Shown here piece by piece: positions 1 through 6,070 of a stretch of DNA of 16,880 nt (the stretch's first letter is position 1; every line of letters begins with the position of its first letter). The stretch is from assembly GCA_009784745.1 (NCBI GenBank), contig WQXR01000017.1, positions 1-16,880 of the forward strand, in the 5' to 3' direction. Position numbers and translations under genes: made by a program. This stretch comes from Methanomassiliicoccaceae archaeon (GTDB taxonomy: Archaea > Thermoplasmatota > Thermoplasmata > Methanomassiliicoccales > Methanomethylophilaceae). Under the pieces are notes generated by a model. That model made no database searches. It was given only the letters and a program-made list of their open reading frames with translations, and was not told the origin of the DNA.

Positions 1-855
1 GATGAGATAGTACGTTCATCAGAGGATCTGGAGGACAGCGGAGTGAATCTTGTTGATCTGACAATGGGCGAGGATCCCGTCATGCACAAGAACGATCATG
101 AAAAATTGATAGAGATAATTGAAAAAGTGAATTCATCAATATCGGTGCCGATAATGCTGTCCCCCGGAGCGGTACCCGAACATGCATTCCCTTTGTTCAA
201 AAAGGCGGGGGCGGATTGGTTCGCCTGTTATCAGGAAACGCACAACCGCCGTTTGTTCGACGAAAGAAGATTGGAACAGGATTTCAATTATCGCTTGGCA
301 CAGAGAAAATGGGCAAGAAAGTACGGAATGTTCGCGGAGGACGGCATAATGGTCGGTATCGGTGAAACGAAGAATGACATCACGGATTCGATAATGCATA
401 TGGGAACACAAGGATGCGAGCAGATACGCGTTATGACCTTCGTCCCCCAAAGCGGAACGCCTATGTACTCGTCGACTGTGAAAAAAAGGGAGGACGAATT
501 AAAAGTTATGGCCGTGATGAGATTGGCTCATCCTGACAGACTGATACCGGCAAGTCTTGACGTTGAAGGTATTGACGGTCTGATACCAAGGATAAAGGCC
601 GGCGCGAACATCGTAACGTCGATAGTCCCGCCCAATATGCATTTAGCGGGTGTTGCACAAAAGGAACTGGACATAGACAGCGGACGCAGATCGATAGATC
701 ACGTCATGAACGTTCTGGAAAAGGAAGGATACAGGGTCGGTTCGAACAACGAGTACGCATCCCTTTTGAAGGATATCAAAGAACGTGGATATACCGCATG
801 CACCGACATGATAATGAGCGAACGTACGAGTAAAATATCCGAGATGGTAAAATGA
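1..855 (+). CDS. pylB: 3-methylornithine synthase PylB, C-terminal 284 residues (5' end outside window)
   Basis: PylB is the radical-SAM mutase that turns L-lysine into 3-methyl-D-ornithine, the first step of pyrrolysine synthesis. The frame is open from base 1. The family signatures I recognise are LTMGEDP, YQETHN, RVMTFVPQSGTP, RLIPASLDVEGIDG and AGANIVTSIVPP, in the same order as in Methanosarcina PylB (about 350 residues). The N-terminal part with the radical-SAM CxxxCxxC cluster site lies before the window, so its integrity cannot be judged. The GTG at 43 is an internal valine codon, not a start. The gene ends in TGA and overlaps the pylD start as ATGA, which indicates translational coupling. 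The family call is near certain. Confidence 0.95.
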   Translation, partial: DEIVRSSEDLEDSGVNLVDLTMGEDPVMHKNDHEKLIEIIEKVNSSISVPIMLSPGAVPEHAFPLFKKAGADWFACYQETHNRRLFDERRLEQDFNYRLAQRKWARKYGMFAEDGIMVGIGETKNDITDSIMHMGTQGCEQIRVMTFVPQSGTPMYSSTVKKREDELKVMAVMRLAHPDRLIPASLDVEGIDGLIPRIKAGANIVTSIVPPNMHLAGVAQKELDIDSGRRSIDHVMNVLEKEGYRVGSNNEYASLLKDIKERGYTACTDMIMSERTSKISEMVK

Positions 856-1709
856 CCAGACTGACGGAGGAAATGATAAAGAATGTTCCGTCGAAGATGT
901 CCGATCTCGATCGTGAACTTGAAAGGATCATCGGAATGGATATGAAAGAATTTGCATGTCACGCAATGAATGTTGATCTGAAGAGAATAAATTTCAGCGA
1001 TCACAAAGCGGCGATCGTTCCGGTAACATCCGGCGGCGGTGTGATCGGCGGATTCTCACTGTCCGTTGAGGCGGCCCTGCGAACAATGGGAATGAGTTCA
1101 TTTATCACATCATCATGCGACGTCGCCGGGATATCGGAGGCATTCTCATCCGGCGCGGACATAATATTCATGGCCGATGACGAAAGATTCATTGCTTTGA
1201 ACACAAGAACGAGATCCTTCTCAGATAACATCTGGTCAACGGCAAAGGGATACGTCACCGCGCTGAGACTTGCGGAAGGAAGCCTCGTGGGAAAAAGGGT
1301 GCTGGTCGTCGGTGCCGGAAGGGTCGGTACGGAAGCGGTAAAGATGCTCAAAAAAGAAGGAGCAAGTGTTGACGTAACAGACATAATTCCGCACAAGGCG
1401 GAAGTGCTGGAAGCGAGATATGATAACGTGAATGCCGTAACGGACGTAAGCCTTGCGATCAGAAGCAACAGACTGATACTGAACGCATCTCCCGGATCGA
1501 TACCCGGGAGTTTGATACAGAAGGGTGCTGTCATTTCTTCTCCCGGGGTTCCGTATGCGTTCGACAAGGAAGGCGAAAAGAACGCAAAGGTGATAATACA
1601 CGATGTTCTGAGCCTCGGTGTCGCGGTGATGGCGGTTGCAAGCATCAGCCTGTCGCTGTTCGATGTTCCCGCGTCGGAGGTCGTTGCAGAAAGACCCGAA
1701 ACAAAGTAA
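852..1709 (+). CDS. pylD: Pyrrolysine synthase PylD
   Basis: PylD oxidises 3-methylornithyl-N6-lysine and closes the pyrroline ring, the last step of pyrrolysine synthesis. The 285-residue protein carries the PylD block IVPVTSGGGVIGGFSLS (about residues 55-71), the MADD motif (107-110) and a Rossmann dinucleotide-binding loop VVGAGRVG (152-159). Methanosarcina PylD is near 259 residues; the extra length here is mostly C-terminal. The ATG lies in the pylB stop (ATGA overlap), so the two are surely co-expressed. The ligase gene pylC, which normally sits between pylB and pylD, is absent at this junction. The stop is TAA. About 120 bases separate the gene from secE, which has its own promoter. 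Confidence 0.95.
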   Translation: MTRLTEEMIKNVPSKMSDLDRELERIIGMDMKEFACHAMNVDLKRINFSDHKAAIVPVTSGGGVIGGFSLSVEAALRTMGMSSFITSSCDVAGISEAFSSGADIIFMADDERFIALNTRTRSFSDNIWSTAKGYVTALRLAEGSLVGKRVLVVGAGRVGTEAVKMLKKEGASVDVTDIIPHKAEVLEARYDNVNAVTDVSLAIRSNRLILNASPGSIPGSLIQKGAVISSPGVPYAFDKEGEKNAKVIIHDVLSLGVAVMAVASISLSLFDVPASEVVAERPETK

Positions 1710-1725
1710 AACGTTCTCGCGCGAC

Positions 1726-1741
1726 CGAAATCTTTAAAATA
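1726..1741 (+). promoter_or_regulatory. Promoter of the secE-spt5-rpl11 operon (BRE + TATA box)
   Basis: A purine-rich BRE-like element (CGAAAT, 1726-1731) runs into the TATA box TTTAAAATA (1733-1741). Transcription would start near 1760-1766, giving a leader of about 70 bases before secE. This separates the pyl genes from the secE operon. Confidence 0.6.
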
Positions 1742-1831
1742 CCTATGCTTTTTAAGGGGTATCTTCATTGTCTATCGTTCAGTGATAACGAAAGGGCAAT
1801 GACCGCAGAGTGGTATGAACGAGGGAGTAAG

Positions 1832-2053
1832 ATGAGCATCGAAGAAAAGGCCTCAGAGGTACAGGACGATCTGGAATCGAAGTTCCGCAGCATTGGCAAG
1901 GGCAGGTACGGAAGGGTCCTGAGGATGGCGCACAGGCCAAACAAAGATGAGTACAAAAGGGTCCTTATGATAACCGGCATAGGCATAATCATAATCGGAG
2001 CCGCCGGTTTCGCCATAATGTGGCTGATGAGATACCTCCCCGGATACTTTTGA
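1832..2053 (+). CDS. secE: Preprotein translocase subunit SecE (Sec61 gamma)
   Basis: This is the small essential subunit of the SecYE translocation channel in the cytoplasmic membrane. The 73-residue protein has an amphipathic helix with RVLRMAHRPNKDEY (about residues 28-41), typical of the SecE family, followed by a single transmembrane segment (about 44-66, rich in Ile and Gly). I chose the ATG at 1832 because a GAGGGAG ribosome binding site (1821-1827) precedes it. The ATG at 1799 and an upstream TTG at 1745 are in frame but give N-termini not expected for SecE. It is followed after 15 bases by spt5, the standard archaeal order. Confidence 0.92.
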   Translation: MSIEEKASEVQDDLESKFRSIGKGRYGRVLRMAHRPNKDEYKRVLMITGIGIIIIGAAGFAIMWLMRYLPGYF

Positions 2054-2068
2054 TCGGAGACGAATAAC

Positions 2069-2884
2069 ATGTCCTTTACATCTGATATTGATAATGACCG
2101 CAGCAGGATGATATCCGCGGGCGGAAGCACAACATGGCCTTTTCAGGCAGGGCCGGCGGCATCCGGTAAGATAACAATAAGATTCAACATCACGACCGGA
2201 CCGGACGCGGAGAATGCGCCGGAGTGGAACGTCACATTATATGATTCCTCCGGAGAACTGTGGAGCAACTACCGCAGCAAGAAGGATGTAGAAGCGGATT
2301 CACAGGGAAAGAATCAGAAAGAATTTAAGTTAGAGGTCATCGCACCCAAAGGTGCCAGATATGGTGACGAAGTTGTAATAGATGTCATGTTGGATGTTGA
2401 CGGTAACGAGATCGTTGAGACATTCCGCGCGTCCGCGAAACAGTCGATAATGATACTCAAGACGCAGATAGACCAAGAAAAGAGTGTCGTCGACAGTTTG
2501 CTTTCGAAAGCGAACATCGGTGAAAAAGATATTTTTGCGATATTAAGTCCCGGAAATCTCAGAGGATATGTTTTCGTGGAAGGAATGAACACCGAACGTC
2601 TCAGAGAAAAGACAAGGGACATAAGAAAGGCACGTTCATTCGTTGACGGCGAAACTTCGCTGAATGAGATCAATCACTACCTTACGCCGCTGTCGACCGT
2701 CGTCGGCATCGTTGAAGGAGATCTCGTAGAACTCATCAACGGACCGTTCAAAGGCGAGAGAGCGAGAGTTCAGCACATAGACGGCAACAAGGAAGAGATA
2801 ACTGTTGAATTGATAGAAGCGATGGTACCGATACCCGTAACGGTAAAAGGGGACAGCGTCAGGATCATTGAAAAGGAGAAGTGA
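2069..2884 (+). CDS. spt5: Transcription elongation factor Spt5 (NusG-like) with an extra N-terminal domain
   Basis: Spt5 binds the RNA polymerase clamp and promotes processive elongation. The NGN domain covers about residues 125-210 and the KOW domain about 214-271, with VEGDLVELINGPFKGERARV near its start. Together they are the whole of a normal archaeal Spt5 (about 150 residues). Unusually, another 120 residues precede the NGN domain. They alternate short strand-like stretches (GKITIRFNITT, EWNVTLYD, EFKLEVIAPKGA, DEVVIDVMLD) and look like an Ig-like beta-sandwich. No signal peptide or membrane segment is seen, so the extension should be cytoplasmic. A GGAG site lies at 2055-2058. The TGA overlaps a GTG just before rpl11. 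Confidence 0.92.
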   Translation: MSFTSDIDNDRSRMISAGGSTTWPFQAGPAASGKITIRFNITTGPDAENAPEWNVTLYDSSGELWSNYRSKKDVEADSQGKNQKEFKLEVIAPKGARYGDEVVIDVMLDVDGNEIVETFRASAKQSIMILKTQIDQEKSVVDSLLSKANIGEKDIFAILSPGNLRGYVFVEGMNTERLREKTRDIRKARSFVDGETSLNEINHYLTPLSTVVGIVEGDLVELINGPFKGERARVQHIDGNKEEITVELIEAMVPIPVTVKGDSVRIIEKEK

Positions 2885-2889
2885 ATAAA

Positions 2890-3360
2890 ATGGCAGATAC
2901 AGTCGAGGCATTGGTGGAAGGAGGCAAGGCGACCGCCGGGCCTCCGCTCGGTCCCGCGTTGGGCCCGAAAGGCGTTAACATAAACAACGTCATCGCCGCC
3001 ATAAATGAAAAAACAAAAGCGTTCGCCGGAATGAAAGTTCCCGTGAAGATAATAATCGCTGACGATAAGAGTTTTGACATCAAGGTGGGAACGCCTCCGG
3101 TGTCCGCTCTGATAAAGGGCGAGTTAGGGTTAGAGAGCGGTTCAAGCAACACAAGAACGACGAAAGTTGGTAACTTAACGGTCGATCAAGCGAAGAAGAT
3201 CGCGGAAATGAAAAAATACGATCTTCTCGGCGCAACTGTGAAAGCAAGAGTGCTTGAGGTCGCGGGCAACTGCGTCTGTGTTGGCGTGACGATAGACGGA
3301 AAGGAACCGAAGGTCTTCCAGAAGGATGTAAAAGCGGGAATGTACGATAGCGTACTGTGA
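2890..3360 (+). CDS. rpl11: Large-subunit ribosomal protein uL11
   Basis: uL11 forms the base of the ribosomal stalk with P0 and binds the GTPase-associated region of 23S rRNA. The protein opens with the diagnostic glycine/proline-rich segment AGPPLGPALGPKGVNIN. It continues with the N-terminal domain (GMKVPVKIII, IKVGTPPVSALIK) and a C-terminal rRNA-binding domain. The ATG at 2890 is preferred over the GTG at 2881: the AAGGAG site (2873-2878) is about 11 bases from the ATG but only 2 from the GTG. The protein then has 156 residues. In most archaea uL1 follows directly; here the next ribosomal gene is about 5.4 kb away, beyond an inserted gene block. Confidence 0.95.
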   Translation: MADTVEALVEGGKATAGPPLGPALGPKGVNINNVIAAINEKTKAFAGMKVPVKIIIADDKSFDIKVGTPPVSALIKGELGLESGSSNTRTTKVGNLTVDQAKKIAEMKKYDLLGATVKARVLEVAGNCVCVGVTIDGKEPKVFQKDVKAGMYDSVL

Positions 3361-3414
3361 ACATGATGCCGCATGTATGGCATGTGCTCACAACATAAGG
3401 TCGGATGTGTTACC

Positions 3415-4173
3415 ATGGAAAAAAAGGAGAGAATATACACCTACAATCCAAGTCTCATCGACCTTATCCTGTTCCATGCCCTGAAGGATGTAAAGAACGG
3501 CACCTATGTTGATGTGGGCGCAAATGAGCCCCTCCTTGAATCCGTCACGAAACTGTTCTATGACCGCGGCTGGTCCGGAATAAACATTGAACCGCAAAAA
3601 TATTATTGCGACCTTCTGCAAGCAGACAGACTTCGTGACGTGAACCTGTGCATCGGTGCCGGAAATTGTGAGTCCGAACTCGTGCTTTACGGGGACCTTC
3701 AGTGGGCAACGATGGAAAAGGACGTAGCGATCAATGATGTACAGACCATCGTGAAAGTTCTGCCCCTAACCAAGATATTTGATGAAAATCTGCAGCCCGG
3801 CATCGACATTCACTTTTGTAAGATAGATGTCGAAGGATTTGAGAAGCAGGTCTTGGAAGGGTTGGATCTGAAAAAATATCGACCGTGGATATTTGCAATA
3901 GAATCTGTCCATCCGCGTACCGGAAAACCCACCTTTGCCGGATGGGAACACATTCTCACTGATAACGGTTATGTACTTGCGTTGAGTGAGTCCTGCGACA
4001 GGTACTACGTTGACAACATAAACGCTCCGGGGTTAAAGGACAAATTCGTCTCAAAGACCGGACTCATCGAGATGTACGACGTACTCAACACAGGCCGCAT
4101 CCGTGCTGACCATCCTTGGAAGGGTCTCAAAGATTTCATAGTGAGAGTAGTGATGAAAATAACAGATCCGTGA
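3415..4173 (+). CDS. FkbM-family SAM-dependent methyltransferase
   Basis: FkbM-type enzymes methylate hydroxyl groups on sugars or polyketides, often in surface-glycan loci. Numbered from the ATG at 3415 (252 residues), the SAM-binding motif DVGANEP is at 33-39, the acidic ribose contact NIEP at 57-60, KIDVEGFE at 136-143 and AIES at 161-164, all in the family order. An in-frame start at 3373 would add 14 residues without family character. It follows rpl11 by about 54 bases on the same strand with no clear promoter, so readthrough from the ribosomal operon may express it. It converges on the glycosyltransferase gene, leaving only 14 bases between their stops. The acceptor is unknown; a glycan hydroxyl is the best guess from context. 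Confidence 0.85.
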   Translation: MEKKERIYTYNPSLIDLILFHALKDVKNGTYVDVGANEPLLESVTKLFYDRGWSGINIEPQKYYCDLLQADRLRDVNLCIGAGNCESELVLYGDLQWATMEKDVAINDVQTIVKVLPLTKIFDENLQPGIDIHFCKIDVEGFEKQVLEGLDLKKYRPWIFAIESVHPRTGKPTFAGWEHILTDNGYVLALSESCDRYYVDNINAPGLKDKFVSKTGLIEMYDVLNTGRIRADHPWKGLKDFIVRVVMKITDP

Positions 4174-4187
4174 ACGGACATAGAGGG

Positions 4188-5105
4188 TCATTTCAGATCT
4201 TTTGTACTTCCCACACGCTTCCATATGCTCATGGATTCCCCACGGCGCATGTGCTCCTTCGCTTTGAGCCTTGAAATGAGTTCAAGCGTGAAAGTGAAAA
4301 ATATTTTGAACGGGTGCATACCCATATCACGTACCGAATCAATAAGTGTATTCATACGCTGGGTGCCCATTTGTATCGGAACTGAATATTCATATCTGTT
4401 TTTCATCCATGTCTCTCCAACAATTACGCGCGCCCTTTGTTCCACAAAATCACTTGCGGTTTCCGGCCCCCTGTTCAGTATGTACGCATTCGGAGCGTAT
4501 ACTGAAATGTAACCTCTCTTTTCCGTTTCCATCTTCATTATCGCTTCATCGGACTGCATATCCGTCGGAAGACGTATGCCAATGTCCCTGAATGCGACCA
4601 ATTCACCTATGTTCGGACGTACCATGGAAACATTATGATGCATCGTCCACACCATGTGCGCCACGAACCCCATTAACTTTTTCGGATCGTTGGTCGGGAT
4701 CGGATGTCCTCCGACGATGCCAACTTTCTCATCTTTGAAAGGAGATATCAGATAGTGTAGCGAAGATTCATCACGTAATATGTTGTCCGCGTTGAGAAGG
4801 ACGGATATCGTTCCGTCCATCTTGTTATCCAGAAATTCGTTTATCGCAAAATTTTTTCCCATCCTTTTTTCCTGACGGATAAGCATCAGCGACGGGAACT
4901 CTTCCGTAAGTGATGTTACAATTCTGTCCGTGCCGTCCGTACTTTCGCTGGAAACGACTATTACCTGGGTTAACTCAAAACAATCTGTCGTCTGAGAGTA
5001 TACCGAACGTATGGCCCGTTCTATGTTGCTTTCTTCGTTGTAAGCACATATGCACACGGATACCGGCATCATTGGGCACGCAATATCGCTGACAATAATA
5101 AACAT
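4188..5105 (-). CDS. GT2-family glycosyltransferase
   Basis: This is a GT-A-fold family 2 glycosyltransferase, expected to move a sugar from a nucleotide sugar to a lipid or glycan at the cytoplasmic membrane face. It shows the N-terminal nucleotide-binding strand PVSVCICAYNEESN (about 14-27), SSESTDGTD (52-60), a DxD-like LLNADN (103-108), GELVAF, and an acidic QSDEA followed by DFVEQRAR. A short hydrophobic stretch near the C-terminus (IFFTFTLELISRL) may sit on the membrane. The family core starts just after the ATGs at 5072/5069, so these are alternative starts; none has a clear ribosome binding site. Its frame is continuous with the upstream phosphotransferase gene except for one UAG. The stop is TGA. 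Confidence 0.88.
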   Translation of the reverse strand: MFIIVSDIACPMMPVSVCICAYNEESNIERAIRSVYSQTTDCFELTQVIVVSSESTDGTDRIVTSLTEEFPSLMLIRQEKRMGKNFAINEFLDNKMDGTISVLLNADNILRDESSLHYLISPFKDEKVGIVGGHPIPTNDPKKLMGFVAHMVWTMHHNVSMVRPNIGELVAFRDIGIRLPTDMQSDEAIMKMETEKRGYISVYAPNAYILNRGPETASDFVEQRARVIVGETWMKNRYEYSVPIQMGTQRMNTLIDSVRDMGMHPFKIFFTFTLELISRLKAKEHMRRGESMSIWKRVGSTKDLK

Positions 5106-5117
5106 TCGGTCGGTCGC

Positions 5118-5909
5118 CTATTTTAGCATCCTGTAAAGCACCGCGAATCTCAACGGGAATGCCAGAACATACCCGACCGCATAGAGAACAACGAACAACG
5201 ATAGGAAACTGGTAATCCAGAATAATTCATCAGCCAATATCAGGTTTGGCAACGCCACCCCGGCGGCCAATAGATCGAGTGCTGTCGCAACGAGAAGCAT
5301 TATAAGGATATTATCAAAAGACAGGGGATTTATGTTCCTTATTAGTATGTACCTTCTCTTATCTTTGAACGCCTTTTCCTCTATTCTCGCCCAACTGATA
5401 TCCTTGATATCGGGGTCGACCAAAAATTGCAGGTATGGTGCTATCAGTATCAGTAAAATGAACAGCCCCGCGACCATTCCGAATATGATGTTCAATATCT
5501 CGCCGCTTACCAAATACTGGCCTGTGCCCACGCAGAAGAACAGGATCGGCCAAGAAATGCTGTGGTTTATCGTGTCGAGGAAAATGCCGCGCCTGGAATA
5601 CGTCCGTTTGTATCTAGCAACATGTCCGTCCGTACTGTCCATAGAATAGGCTGCTATCCACCCTATTGCTCCGGCCACGTGAATCCACAGACAATCGAAA
5701 AGGAAGAAGGAGGAGAAAAAGAGCATAAGCCCGAGCCATATCCATGTTATTTGGTTGGGGGTTATCCTTGTTTTGACGAAAATGCGCGTGAAGAGGAAAC
5801 CTACCTTCTCGTAGATGAAACGCTGAGCCGGCGTAGAATCGTGTTTCCTGTGTTCCGGTATGCAGACGTCCCTCATCTCTTCGATCCTTTGTTTCCTTCC
5901 CGTGCCCAT
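5118..5909 (-). CDS. CDP-alcohol phosphotransferase, membrane enzyme with variant active site
   Basis: This is an integral-membrane enzyme that transfers a phospho-alcohol from a CDP-alcohol to an acceptor hydroxyl. It has the introductory ITPNQIT motif, several hydrophobic membrane segments and the signature DxxDGxxARx8Gx3Dx3. From the ATG at 5909 (263 residues) the key residues are D91, D94, G95, A98, R99, G108 and D112. The fourth aspartate, considered the catalytic base, is His116. An open frame reaches 6044, but the first 45 residues look non-homologous. A TATA-like box at 5931-5938 would start a leaderless mRNA near 5909, so I prefer this start. The stop is TAG, and the frame stays open into the next gene. 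Confidence 0.85.
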   Translation of the reverse strand: MGTGRKQRIEEMRDVCIPEHRKHDSTPAQRFIYEKVGFLFTRIFVKTRITPNQITWIWLGLMLFFSSFFLFDCLWIHVAGAIGWIAAYSMDSTDGHVARYKRTYSRRGIFLDTINHSISWPILFFCVGTGQYLVSGEILNIIFGMVAGLFILLILIAPYLQFLVDPDIKDISWARIEEKAFKDKRRYILIRNINPLSFDNILIMLLVATALDLLAAGVALPNLILADELFWITSFLSLFVVLYAVGYVLAFPLRFAVLYRMLK

Positions 5910-5930
5910 TGCCGGTTGATGGCCATATGT

Positions 5931-5938
5931 GTATTTAA
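5931..5938 (-). promoter_or_regulatory. TATA box for the phosphotransferase-glycosyltransferase pair
   Basis: On the minus strand the sequence reads GTTAAATAC. About 25 bases downstream is the ATG at 5909, consistent with a leaderless transcript. A second candidate (ATATAAACAAA, about 6031-6041) lies further upstream on the same strand. Confidence 0.4.
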
Positions 5939-6033
5939 CCGCTCTCAGACGGGAATTCGCAATAAAAAAGCAACGTTCCGGTAGATTTCTGTCATCAGAG
6001 AACGAGGAATTTCGTCGGCTGCTCCCATATTTG

Positions 6034-6040
6034 TTTATAT
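6034..6040 (+). promoter_or_regulatory. TATA box for the nucleotidyltransferase-PLP fusion gene
   Basis: TTTATAT at 6034-6040 predicts a transcript start near 6060-6065. This excludes the TTG at 6053 as the start codon and favours the TTG at 6071, which has GGTG at 6062-6065. Confidence 0.5.
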
Positions 6041-6070
6041 CCATTCCGCGCTTTGCATGATGGTGCTCTG

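Noticed and set aside
43..45. GTG as a possible pylB start
   Set aside because: The frame is open to base 1 and the residues before it belong to the PylB barrel; the protein is simply cut by the window edge.
1001..1768. Long minus-strand open frame opposite pylD
   Set aside because: Low-complexity Ser/Thr-rich translation in the shadow of a well-identified gene; the same holds for the other long antisense frames.
5910..6044. N-terminal 45-residue extension of the CDP-alcohol phosphotransferase
   Set aside because: No family character, and a TATA-like box lies within it; treated as untranslated upstream sequence.
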